Assembly: GCA_020746105.1 (NCBI GenBank)
Contig: CM036622.1
Location: 38,045,477-38,109,476 of the forward strand
Length of the DNA stretch: 64,000 nt
Direction of reading: 5' to 3'
Source of the DNA: Trogon surrucura
Lineage: Eukaryota > Chordata > Aves > Trogoniformes > Trogonidae
Part shown: in pieces, positions 46,020-57,804 of the stretch
Layout: the number at the start of each line of letters is the position of its first letter
Position numbering within the stretch: position 1 is the stretch's first letter
Notes under the pieces: generated by a model
What the model saw: the letters and a program-made list of their open reading frames with translations, nothing else
Told to the model about the DNA's origin: nothing
Databases searched by the model: none
Translations under genes and position numbers: made by a program

Positions 46020-48430
46020 TAAGATAAGAGTACAAAGGATAAAGAAGGAAAACACATCTGCTACTTCACAGCCAAGACTAGGAGTGCTCAACTGCATTGA
46101 GGAGAGGTGTAACACTTGGTATTTTGGATGTTCTGGCACTTCTGCACCTGCCAGGACACATGCTCTGCCTGACCTCTGCACTCGTGTGAAGGTTGAGGCA
46201 GCCGGAACGTGTCGGACCTCATCTCGCAAAGGACCTACAGCAGGTCTGTGGATGGGCAGCACGTCCATGTGATGGAGCTTAAGGTGTTTGATCTCCCTGC
46301 TAGCAGAGAGGACTGGCACAAGAAAAGGCTATTTCCTGAGTGGCAGAAGTGAAGTAGGGAAGGTTAAAACACCTCACCAAAGCTGAGATCATAAATGAGC
46401 ATGCATCGGAGCTATTCTGGGATTGCAGTGTCCTACAACCCTAGCCTGGCTAGTGTACACAAACAAGTCTGATGGTACATTTCACTTTTTAAGAGTTCTC
46501 CCCTTATATCTTTCTCCTAAAACAATTTTCACACAGCAATTTTTCATCCCCCATGTATTCATCTCTAACTCAAAAAAGGCCTCCCTGTGCTTGAAAAGCC
46601 GTGTTAAAAAGTCTGCATTTTGCACAACTGACGCTGAGCAGTTTTGCATAATTTCTCCTTTCACTGCACTGTGAAAACTTCAGTGTAAAGACAGCCCAGC
46701 ACAGACCGCTCCGGCTCTCCAGTAAGTTAAAAACTCCCAGTAATACTGATATGTAGTATGACAGGCTTGCATATTTTAGTTACAATATACACAGTAATTG
46801 CTCTGTAGACTGAAACAATGGCTGGTTCAAACAAAACACTTCGTCAGTTGTTACTCTCACTGAGGAAAGCAATTTAAACACAGGTGTGGGTTCTGACCAA
46901 CACAAGGTGCAGCATGTCTCAGTAACTGGCCATACACCATCAGTATCCCATGAGATGAATAAAAAGGAATACTTAATGCATACCTTAATAAGAACAGCAA
47001 TCTGAAAGTTATATGTTTGATACATCAACTTGAGTTTTATTTCTTACTTTCTCCTAGTTACCTTCTCACCTCAAAAAGAAAAAAAAAGTAATGTTGACTA
47101 ACAAAACAGTGAAATTCTACTTATTTCATCTTTTCCAACTGAAATTTTAAAATACGACCTACAGAACACAATCTTTCAGGCTCTGTTGCCGCTTCCAAAA
47201 ATCCCCACAGGAAAAATCTTTTGAAAGCCACACTTAAAAAGAGCAGAAAACAACTTCACAAGGCAGCAAGCATGTTGTGGTACATTTCTCTACTTTAAAT
47301 ACTTATTTCTGCTTACTAAGAAACCTGAAAGGTTTCTGTTCATATTCTTTACTGACCAAGTTGTGTTTTCACCTACATAAGGATATTGTAAAAGCTCTTA
47401 ATTTCTGTTTTAAATAAACTTCTCTCTCTCTCTCTAACGTTAAAGAGTCTTCAGGGTTGGGACAGAACACTATTTTAAAAAAAAATACTCAAAAAATCTG
47501 TCTTATGTGTGGTTCACACCTCACCGTAGCAAAACGCATGGGTTCTGAAGTAAGGGGAGTATAGTTCCACGTCAGAGATTAAGATGACAGAGGTATTGCC
47601 TTGAAATGAACTCTGCCCAGTGAGGCAGCTGGAAGCAAACCAAATCTGCATTCCAGATGTCATGTGTCCTTCAGAAACAGTTGCTGACCAAAATTATGTT
47701 GTCTCTGCTGAAATCCTCCCCTCCACTACCCAAAAAACCCTGCACCCATACAGTGTCAGGTCTCTTTTTTCCTCTTTGCAATTTGTTGTTCATTTAAATA
47801 TTATGTATTTGCACAACATTTATGCACCTAAAGCACCACAGACAGACCTGAAGATCATCCAAAAATATGTAGCAGCAAAGAGGGCACTAAGTAATTTTCA
47901 CTTCAGTAGCTTTTTAGAAAAATCATCTGATTCCTTCTACAGCAATACTAGCTATTCTAGGAAAATCCGCCACTGTCTTCCTCTAAGTTTTATTTATGCA
48001 GATTCTGATCAAAAAAGAGGTTGAAGACTTAAAAATGTTCTCAAGCATTCATGGTCATTCTGAAGAGTCATTTTCCAAAGCAGATACTTACAGTAAAGTG
48101 CTAAAACTAATGCCCAGCAAGTGTAAGCCTGGCAGGTGTAGGCATCTATAAGGGAATGTACAACTATTAAATGAATTATGTAACACCTCTGATTCAGCTG
48201 CCTCGGGCAACAAGCACAGAAATGACAAAGAGGGAGTCAGAGCTCCAGGGGGTGTAAAACTTAATGAAACAAAATGTAGGCTGGCTAATGTGAATATAGT
48301 CTTGGGTGAACCAAATTTTGCTGCAAAGCCTTGCAAATTCTTCCACCAGAAATCAAATAAACTTTTGAGCAATCAAGATGTGATTCCTGATGCTGTTTCT
48401 TTTACAGCACTGAAGATGTGGCCATTCCCT
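46020..48430. other. no supported gene; short (TC)n at 47,420-47,435
   Basis: AT-rich sequence with a short TC dinucleotide run. The plus-strand frame at 47,620-48,024 (134 codons) is unrecognised and has no matching splice structure. Confidence 0.35.
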
Positions 48431-48435
48431 GCTGT

Positions 48436-48705
48436 CTAATGGCGAGGAGCATCATGTCCCTCTGCATATGTCACTCCTCTCCAGTCCACACTACACGTTA
48501 ACAAAAATAGCTTACCCTTCTTCACTGCATCATGCTCAATTTTCTGTTTCTCTTTAGCTGGTTCCGCACAACTCCAACCTGATACAAAAGGGCCATCTTT
48601 TTTTTCCCCCATCAATCCTATTTCCTCTGCTCTATCAACGATGTTAGCTTTATTGTCCCACTGACCCATTTCCCACATAGCAAATTCCTGACATTGGTCC
48701 ACCAA
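48436..48705 (-). CDS. protein-like ORF with an internal consensus donor
   Basis: The minus-strand frame includes AMWEMGQWDNKANIVDRAEE and EPAKEKQKIEHDAVKK, a charged, helix-like composition that differs from the low-complexity frames nearby. A strong donor (GAAGAAGG/GTAAGC) falls at about 48,511, right after the AVKK segment. No good acceptor was found upstream, so it might be the end of a first exon or a relic. The protein is unrecognised. Confidence 0.2.
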   Translation of the reverse strand: MVDQCQEFAMWEMGQWDNKANIVDRAEEIGLMGEKKDGPFVSGWSCAEPAKEKQKIEHDAVKKGKLFLLTCSVDWRGVTYAEGHDAPRH

Positions 48706-48719
48706 TCCATGTATGGATA

Positions 48720-50520
48720 AATCTTTCCTAACATGCTATGGCAAGGAATTAACCCCTTATAACTCAGCATTTCCAATGAGGTTCCGTTTATGCTGTGAAG
48801 CATCTAAGCAGTTATCAAAAATAATCATGAAATCACAAAGCACTTGGGAAATGTTTGTTCCCTTTGACATTGTTTTGTCTTTCAGACTCCTCAGCTCTCA
48901 AGATGAGGAACTGTCTTGTACTTGGGCATCATCCAGCATGTTTTGGTAGCATCCAAAACGTAATAATTGTAACAGCAATGAAAGCAGTAACACATTTCAG
49001 ATGCTGTCCTTAGATATTTCACGTTCCAAAGGGTTCAGCCAATTAATGGAAAAATCAATGTTGCTAGTAATTGCTTTTAGAGTTGGCTGATTCAACTCCT
49101 TTAAATATGATGGTTATGTTTCCACCCACTGGCTAAACAACCATGACAGAAAGCTCATTTGCATGATTTTTAGAACACACCAGCACAGAATGATCTGCAT
49201 GATTTGCAAGGCCTGCAACACGACGTTTTGCTCCATACATGTGCCAACATTAAAAAACTCTCTCTTGCAACTCAGTATGGGAGCAGGAAAAAACCCTTAA
49301 TAGAACACTGTCTTTTCTAGCTATAACACATTTTGAACTTCTTCCACCACTTAGTCAACAAAATTAGCAATCAGTAGAAATCCTAAAGTGAGATGGATGG
49401 GTTAGCTACTGTCAGTAGCATATTTCAGAGGTCTGTAACAAATAGCAGCATCAAATGAATAAATAATGTTCAAAGTCTAACAGCCGGCTTCCCTAACAGT
49501 GTGAAAATATGTAAATGTTACATTGCTTTACTCTTCAAACTGGTTCTCCTTTCATTCCTCAGAGACTCTTCTGTCAGAATAACAAGCTAAAAACAAAATA
49601 TGAATGACAAGTGCACACACTTAGCTGATTGAGAACACAGAGTCGAACAGTAACCATATTAATCTCGTCTCTCAAAGAGGCTGTGTGAATTCCAGGCAGA
49701 AATATTGATTTTGGTCTAGTCTACTGCAGCACAGATTGATAATCGGTGATCAAAATGGCAACCTTCAACACTTCTCTTAGTTCAATTAGAACGCCTAGAA
49801 TTTTATACTTAAAACCAATTAACACTGTTGGAATCCTCTATTATCCCATATGTCCTTGAAAAACACCTCACTTGAGAACTTCCAGCATATACGTAACCAT
49901 AGCCTAAAGACATAAGAAAAACGTAAATGTTATCAGTGACTTTATTCTTGATCCAGACCCTTTCAAAGAAACAAGTATTCATCGTACTGAAGAAAATTCT
50001 TTCTTTAGTGCACCATTATCATGCTGACTCGCCTGACTAGTACTCCAGTGATGGTACTGCCCTTTACATGTCTGCAGATCAACAGTGCCACACCATCATC
50101 ACTGTCCCCTTCCATATACTGCACACCTGCCATCATGCTACAAGATTCTAAACTCTTTCCCAGTAATTTATCACTCCCTTTCCTCCACACCCTCCCACCA
50201 ACTCACAAACCATCTCACCAGACCAATGCTACTGAAGCTGCTGCTTAGCCCTTACAGGAGTAAGATGCAGCGGATTACTTGGTACATACTGGCTCACTTC
50301 AAGTGTCAAACCATGGCTCTCTGCTCCCATTGCTGTCCACTTCTGCATGACAATGCCTCACCAGAAAATTATGGCTGGTCCAGCCACAGTGGCAGTTCTT
50401 TGCCACCATCCCTATCTGTGTATTAGCAGGACACTTGGATCTTAAGTGTAATAAATCCCATCTCCACATTTGACCCTCAATTAATCAAGAAGATCAGCTC
50501 AAACTGAGAAAAGACTCAGC
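48720..50520. other. no supported gene
   Basis: AT-rich sequence with no recognised repeats, RNA genes or exons. Confidence 0.4.
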
Positions 50521-50537
50521 AGTTAGTGAACTTCCAG

Positions 50538-50618
50538 AACTTGCTGGTACAGGAGACTGTGCTGGCAGAGAACCCCAGGAGATTCAAAAAAACAGTGAGA
50601 CAAATTCACTGGCAACAG
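50538..50618 (+). CDS. weak candidate plus-strand exon
   Basis: Between AACTTCCAG and CAACAG/GTGATA the plus strand reads 27 codons including NLLVQETVLAENPRRFKKTV in phase 0. The peptide is protein-like, but the acceptor lacks a pyrimidine tract. It is reported because it is one of few such peptides in this otherwise empty region. Confidence 0.15.
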
Positions 50619-50799
50619 GTGATAAAAGGAAGAGACAGGGATGTACTCTCCATCACCCCTAATATAATGACGGTGAATGCTGGGAGAGAACAAGGGGAAG
50701 GGACTGCAGGTAGCAGCCAGTCTTCTTGTATGTTCTCTCCTGCTGCCCCTCAGGGGGAGGCTGCTGGGCTCGATGGGTCACAGGTCTAATAAAACAAGT

Positions 50800-53700
50800 C
50801 TTTCCTTATGTCCTTAGGATGACCATTGTAGCACCCGGGAGCTGAAGCAGTCAAGCCACAGGGAAGACTAGCCACAAATGAATGATGCTGTAAAGGTTTT
50901 ACTTGGAAAAAAACCCCAATATATTAGTCCAAAAAGGTCAAGAATCACTATTTTATATACAGCTATGAAAAGCTCTCAAGCTACTAAATGAAAACTGAAA
51001 CATTTCATTTAGAAGTTTCACTGTGAGAGGTTAGAGAAACTGTTGCCTAAACTCCAATTAGTGTTGTATCCCCTGATTCTCACAGACTAATTCACAAAGG
51101 CCCATTTTAATTAAAGGAAAAAAAGGCAGGTCACTTTTGTTGGCATCATTAAGTAGAAAAGAACCCCACAACACTCAACAAACCAACAGCAAAAAAACCC
51201 AAGCCAGCAGGAACAAGCAGCTGTTTACCGTTCTTTAATGCCATAAATAACAATTACATTAAATCAGGCTTCAGGAACAAGGCTCAAAGTTTGAGTTAGT
51301 ATTGCTCTTTACTGACTTGAAAAGTTTCTGACATTGTACTAGCAACAGCATTAAGCGTTTCCCCTCAGTGGAGTAGGTTCCCAGGAAAGCAAAGGGTATA
51401 ATAAAACTGATGACAGTATCTCATTGGCTGGTGTTACAGAAGGACTGACCAAGGGTAGTTATTGGGCCAAATCTCCTAATAAGTTGGTTTAAAACAAGGC
51501 TGAAAAACTTCCAGCTTCCCCTGGTAAAATTGATGTCATGTTGTTCTGAGAAGGAAAAGGGCTGTCTGCTCTCTGAAGGAGAAAAGAAAGGTTAAGCTTT
51601 GCAAGTAGTCCATCCTTCACCCCCAAAACAATTGTGCTGACAGTAAACCTTGAGCCTGCCGCTCCTCTGGAACCCACAGGTAGAAGAAGCGTCGCTGCTT
51701 GCAGAGACTTAGTGAAGAAATTAATACCACTGGCTCACTATTAGCCTGTAAGCACAAACCCGTCCTGGTCTCTCTGCAGCTTCCAGCCAATCTGTCTGGT
51801 TTTGGGCTGGATACCCAGAGAAAAACTCCTTCTAATTACAAAACTCCCAGAAAGCCCATCGAATCTCTTTTCATCTACACTGCTTGTGCTAGCAGAACAG
51901 ATGAGTGAGCCCGTGCTTCTCTTAAACTGTTGACCAGCTAGAGATGTAAAACATTGGATGGCATACAGAGAAAATCCCTTTGTTAACTGTAGTCCAAATA
52001 TAATTTCACAGAAGGTTTGAGGCACTTCATCACATTCATCACTGCTCCGTTGCCTGGCTGGGTCACACCTCTCAAATCAGGACATAGTTTGACATCTGAT
52101 AGCACTGGGCTGAAGGTTTTGGAATCCAGTCACTTCAGGTATTTGTCTTGTCCACTTGCTATAGCAAAAACTTCTCATCACCGCTGTCTGGAGACTGATT
52201 GCTGCAACCACATCACTTCAGAGAAGTACATCTCGATGTACAGACCGTTACGACACGATATCCTCAAGCTGGGAAGAGGCACAAGGATAATTTGCGAGTA
52301 GAGCTTTTGCTCTGCCCAAGACATAATGAAGTTGAACAATGTGTTTTCACTGCGATCCAATGGGCTTGCACAACAGTTAAGGTAATTTCTGAGGATGAAA
52401 AAGACTTTTCACACATTATTCTGCCGAAAAGTTAAAACAGAGAGCAGCCCCCAAAACCCCCCCAAATGCTTGAGTATAATAATTAAATGAACAAATATCA
52501 TTACAGAAAGATATTTTACTTAGTGTACATAAGGTTGAGCTCAGGCAGAAAGCAGATAAATAGGCTGGCTAAAAAATAATAATAAAAAAATAATTCCTTG
52601 AATTTCTCCTTAAAGAAACTTGCACTTGGCTAGAAAGCTCCCCAGAGAGATAAGGGAAAACACAGGCAGTTGCATTTTCTTTCTTCTAGCTTTCCTTATT
52701 TCTCATTCTTCCACATTTTATTCACATCATTATGCCTATGGGGAAGACCTTAACCTTGCGACAGGATTTCCTGCACCACTCAAGTTCCAAAAAGTTTTGA
52801 TCCTTTGCGAAATCCTTTGATAAAAAGAGAGATGCTCCACTTCTTTGGGAGCAGGGAGTGCACAGCTGGGACTGTGTCTTTTGTCTGAATGTAAAACAAC
52901 TGCTGTCCCTCAGGCATTCTATGGGCAAAATCATGGTCGCTGCAGCAGGAGCCACAAAGCGATTTGTCATGCAGATTTGCCATGGTTAGTTTTTGTACTA
53001 ACGTGGTTTCTTCTTACACTGTTTTCTGTTTAATTATAAATGGGAATCTGGGCGTACTCCAGTAAGACATGAAATAATAATGTATAAAAAGAGATTATTC
53101 CTTTATTCTCCACCAAGACATATTTAATCAAATGGAAAGTGTCTGCCTGATGGTTTGTACAGAATTTCATTAGCCTCTAATTGCTTTTGACGACTAGTGG
53201 AAATAATGCTGCATCACCATGCAAAAGGCAGGACAGTAACCCATCTCTAAGGCTTTCACCACAAAGCAAAAGATCCAAGCTCCAGTATCAGACTCTTTCA
53301 GCTTTACACAACAAGCCCCAACCAACTCATAACTGTTTGACACTCCCAACGCAGAAATGTTTGAAGAGAAATTTCTCTTTCTGAAAACTAAGTTTTTTCT
53401 TCTTGTGCTCCTACAAATGACTTTAAAAAAACAATACACGGTTGATAAAATAAGATACGCAAGATGTATTACCTTGAGTTCTATCCAGATATTGGTACAG
53501 GCAGACATTTCTGTTTGAATTCTACTGGGAATAAATGTCTTATGTGTGCATATCAATTAGCCAATGGTTCATACAACGGCTACCAGATAAGGTATCTGCG
53601 ACTTGCTTATACTCACTCTAACTGTATATCGGGTTGGTGGAAAGCCTTCCCATCACACATTTTCTTTTCAGTAAAAGCAGCTTGTTGCCCCAACAAATGC

Positions 53701-55130
53701 AGGGGAGCAGCTGTGAGGGACCACACACTCGGTAGGTATATAATGGATTTTTATAAATTTGCTGGGACATCTGTGGGGAGGGTTATAAAACTGCATTACG
53801 AACATGCTTCACCATTCCATGATATCTTTAAAAGCAGCAATTTATAGTTGTAAGCTGGATAATGGGTAAGCACATAAAATTTAATTAAATGCATATTGCT
53901 AACTTTTTTCGATGTACATCCCCTTTTCATCTAAATAACTTAAAAAACCAAGCAGAAGACAATTTTATGTAGAAAATATGTATTGCTACTAAACCCACTG
54001 AAAGTATTCCTAAATGTAAACTGCAAATACGTGTTTCTAAGAGATGCTGATAGGGGTTTTGGAAAATGCTCCATGGATTATTCTAAAATTTAGACGAATT
54101 TCCATTATAATGTCATGATAAAATGGTTCAGACAATCTATTGAAACAAGACATAAGAATAGCGCAGTTCATCTAGGCAGCAACCAGTTATGAATAATTTT
54201 AATAAATATGCAGAGACTACATTCTGCCACATAAAACAGCTAGTCAGTTGTAAACCTGCAATACATATTTAGACTATAGTGTGTGTATATCTAAAATTAA
54301 ATAATTAATTACGATCTCCATGAATATAATAATTTTGATTCCTCTTTGCATCCATTCCTGCCATGATTCATTTTGATCATCTCAGTACTTTACCTAGGAA
54401 TATTATTTTTACAAATTTATTTTTAGCACCATTCGTATTTTTATTTTGTGCCAACAGAATTCTACACTGCAATGCCCATTGTTTTCTAAATCTATCCTTC
54501 TTTCTAGAAAAGAATAAAATAGAACTGAGTTAATGGATGCATCTACTGAACAATATATAATTTCAGCACTAAACTAAATATATACAGGAACATGGGAGAA
54601 TATTTATGGATAGATGTGTGTGTGGAGACACATACACCACCAATACAGAAGCTCATAACTTCTTAGAAGTCCACCTCCCTCCTCCTAGCAGAAACACAGT
54701 GGATGTTTTAGCTGATCTTAATCCAGACTCCCTACTTCTCCAATATGTATACTCATTAGTGCTCAGGCAAATATTCCCCAGGCCTAAGTACGAACACTTG
54801 AGTGAAAACGGACTTTCCAATTCCCAGCTCCACTGTCTGTGAAAGTTGTTGGTGGAAAGGAAGATTTCATGTGAAACACAACCTAGTATTACCGAATATC
54901 ACAAAGCAATCCTTTACAGGGAAAAGAGAAATTATTAACCTTCACCCTTGTTATGAGGAGCTCGTTTTTTTACACATAAATGTTAATACCTTTTTCAGTG
55001 AGGAAGTAACAACAGCAGCTCATGCTACTTTGTGAACATAGGCAAACTGACTGTAGTAGACCAAGTTTCAGAGGTTTAAAACTAAACACATTAAATATAA
55101 CGAAGTAATGAAACTAAGTTTATCAATAAT
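50800..55130. other. no supported gene
   Basis: AT-rich sequence. A 127-codon plus-strand frame at 53,464-53,847 and a 120-codon minus-strand frame at 53,194-53,556 are unrecognised and lack splice support. No repeats are recognised before the CR1 copy that begins near 55,137. Confidence 0.35.
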
Positions 55131-55136
55131 CTAGAT

Positions 55137-56010
55137 TAGTTATCTTCATCAATGATATAAGCAGTGGAATCGAGCACACCCTCAGCAAATCTGCAGATGG
55201 CATCGAGGTGAGTGGTGTGGTCAACACACCCGAGGGACGAGATGCCGTTCAGAGGCACCCGGACAAAGTTGAGAAGTAGCTCCATGTCAGCCTCGTGAAG
55301 TTTAACAAGGCCAAGTTCAAAGTTCTGCACCAGGGCCAAGGCAATCCCTGGTATCAATACAGGGTAGGGGATGAAGGGATTAAGAACAGCCCTGCAGGGA
55401 ACGACTTGGGGGTACTGGTGGACAAAAAGCCGGACATGAGCTGGCAATGTGCGCTCACAGCCCAGGGCTGCATCAAGAGAAGTGTGGCCAGCAGGTCAAG
55501 GGAGATGATTTTGACCCTCCACTCTGGTGAGATCCCACCTGCAGGACTTGTGTCCAGCTCTGGAGCCCTCAGCACAAGAAAGACATGGACCTGTTGGAGC
55601 AGGTCCAGAGGAGGGCCGGAACACCCACCCTATGAAGAAAGGTTGAGAAAGTTGTGGTTGTTCAGCTTGGAGAAGAGAAGGCTCTGGGAAGATCTTATTG
55701 CAGTGTTTCAGTACTTAAATGAGACCTATAAGAAAGATGGGGACAGTCTTTTTAGCAGGGCCTGTTGCGAACGGACAAGTGGCAATGGTAGATTTAGACG
55801 GGATATAAGGAAGAAATTTTTTACAGTGAGAACGGTGAAACACTGGAACAGGTCACCCAGAGAGGTGGTAGAAGCCCCAATCCCGGAAACACTGAGGGTC
55901 AGGTTGGATGGGGCTCTGAGCAACCTGATCTAGTTAAAGGTGCCCCTGCTCACTGCTGGACTAGATGACCTTGAAAGGTCTCTTCCAGCCCAATGCATTG
56001 TATGATTGTA
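55137..56010 (+). mobile_element. CR1 LINE fragment, RT C-terminal part plus 3' end
   Basis: This is the longest CR1 piece in the window. It contains degenerate versions of the CR1 reverse-transcriptase segments in order: a stretch equivalent to the catalytic-domain SGIE..LSKFADD region near 55,170-55,200, then MKFNKAKFKVLHQGQGNPWY (from 55,295), DLGVLVDKKPDMSWQCALTA, GCIKRSVASRSREMI, SLEKRRLWEDLIAVFQYLNE, RKKFFTVRTVKHWNRSPREV and RVRLDGALSNLI, followed by the 3' UTR ending near 56,010. A 212-codon frame (55,295-55,933) is still open, so the copy is only moderately decayed. It has frame breaks upstream and lacks the 5' part with the endonuclease, so it is non-autonomous and dead. Confidence 0.95.
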
Positions 56011-56014
56011 AGAT

Positions 56015-57335
56015 TAGTGTATACATGAGTTGCCAAGCGGAGGAAATATGAAGTTTTAACTACCATCTGTAACACAATAAGCCACAGAACGCCAGGCACT
56101 TATGTCCATGGGTAAATATTACTGTGTCCCAATCTGAGCTAAACCAGAACCAACTCTGTTCAGTGATTTTACTTTTCAGCTCTGTCTCTTCTAAGAGGCT
56201 GCACTTTCTGAAGTTAACAGCGTGGTTTTGCAGCCAGTGTCTGCTTCTAGAAGTGGTAACATCTGATGTTTACAGTTACTACCAGGGCTGGGATGCAGAA
56301 AAGATCTTGCTTATACTTGTTCCTATACTGACAAAGGTCACTGCTGGATCTTGTGTAACACACTGGGGCTGCTGGGAAGTAAAATGGTCACAAGGAAGTA
56401 AAAAAAATGCACCTCTGGGGAGGAGCAGAAAGGACAGGTGACCCAAACCTGACCAAAAAAGTATTTGATTCCATATAGAATTGTATTCAGCACAAAGCTG
56501 AGGGATCACAGGGGTTAAGCCCTCTTCTTCAGTCACTAGTGTCCAAGAAGGACCCTTGACATACTGAAAAAAACAGTTATCAAGCAATAAAATACTTACA
56601 AAATTAAATGTTCAGAAAAAGGTGCAAGCATCAGTACTGATAATCCAATGGGAATCCAAACACCAACAGTATGTAAAAGGAAGATATTTATCTTTGCAAA
56701 CTGAAGTGTCAAATACTTTTGAGTGCTCAAGTCACTATCGTTAATCCAACAAAATGCATCTGTGGGTTTCAAGTAGGTCCACAACAACCTTTACCTGCAA
56801 ACTCTCTTCCATAAAACAATGTGGGATGTGCAGATTCTTGCAACTTTCAGACACGTATTTGCCACCTCCAAAGCTATGAATCTATGCAGTGAATCACTTG
56901 GAACTGACACACGACTATCAGCCACATTTTGATCATAGGCACTGCTGAATATCTTGGGCAATCTAATTGGTAGTATGTCATCATCTGAGCAGGACTGTAC
57001 TTAAGAGGAAAGCAAGACAAACCAACTGTTCCAGAAGAGACTAAAATCTCATTTTGGCATGTGTTTACAGAATAGTCTCAAAAATGAAGCAAAGAGTAAA
57101 CAAGTTAGAAAAATCTAAATAGTGAAATGCCAGACTGAATTTGCAAGGATTTCATCTGACTTCAGAAAGAAAATATTTTGTTTCAATTCCCATAGCAAAA
57201 CTGCAAATCAAAGCCAATCAACGAAGAAAAAGGGGTCAATATTACTAATTTTAAAAAAATGCAAAATTGCTTGGAGAAGTTTGTAGACAATAGAGCATGA
57301 TTGGATGTACCTGTGTGTAAAGCTGGTTTTGAACC
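56015..57335. other. no supported gene
   Basis: AT-rich sequence separating two CR1 fragments of opposite orientation. No other feature is recognised. Confidence 0.4.
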
Positions 57336-57339
57336 ATCT

Positions 57340-57800
57340 CTCCTAGTTATATCAAAAATATCACCTCCCTGCCAGTTCTCCCAGGACTCTAGGATGCACC
57401 CCAACTGGCCCCATAGATTTGTGGACATTGATGTGGAGCAGCAGATGCCAACCATCTCCTCCTAGATTACAGGGGGGACATTTTGCTCCTGGGCCCTGTC
57501 TCTTGGCTCGGGGGGCTGGCTTCCCTCAGTACAGGTGTCTCTGTTACTAATGACTGAGGCAAAGAAGGCATTAAGCACCTCAGTCTTATCCTCATCTTTC
57601 ATCACTATATTTCCTCCTGGGTCTAGCAAGGGATGGAGGCTCTCCCTGTTCTTTCTTTTGTTATTAATGTATTTATACACGCTTTTTTTGCTGTCCTTTA
57701 CTTTCAAAGCCAGATTAATTTCTAGCTGGGCTTTGGACCTTCTAATTATCTCCCTGTATGACTTAACAACAAAATCAAGAGCAGGAACCCATCCTGCTTG
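57340..57800 (-). mobile_element. CR1 LINE internal fragment (endonuclease/RT linker), antisense
   Basis: On the minus strand, conceptual translation gives the segment between the CR1 endonuclease and reverse transcriptase: SKKSVYKYINNKRKNRESLH, then PLLDPGGNIVMKDEDKTEVL and LNAFFASVISN, then after a frame break a piece corresponding to the HKSMGPDGIHPRVLREL motif (here HKSMGPVGVHPRVLGEL). Both ends are truncated, so this is an internal fragment without the 3' tail. It is older or more rearranged than the copy at 55 kb and lies in the opposite orientation. Confidence 0.9.
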
Positions 57801-57804
57801 AACT

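Noticed and set aside
55295..55933. 212-codon open frame as a host gene
   Set aside because: The translation is CR1 reverse-transcriptase C-terminus, so it is a transposon remnant.
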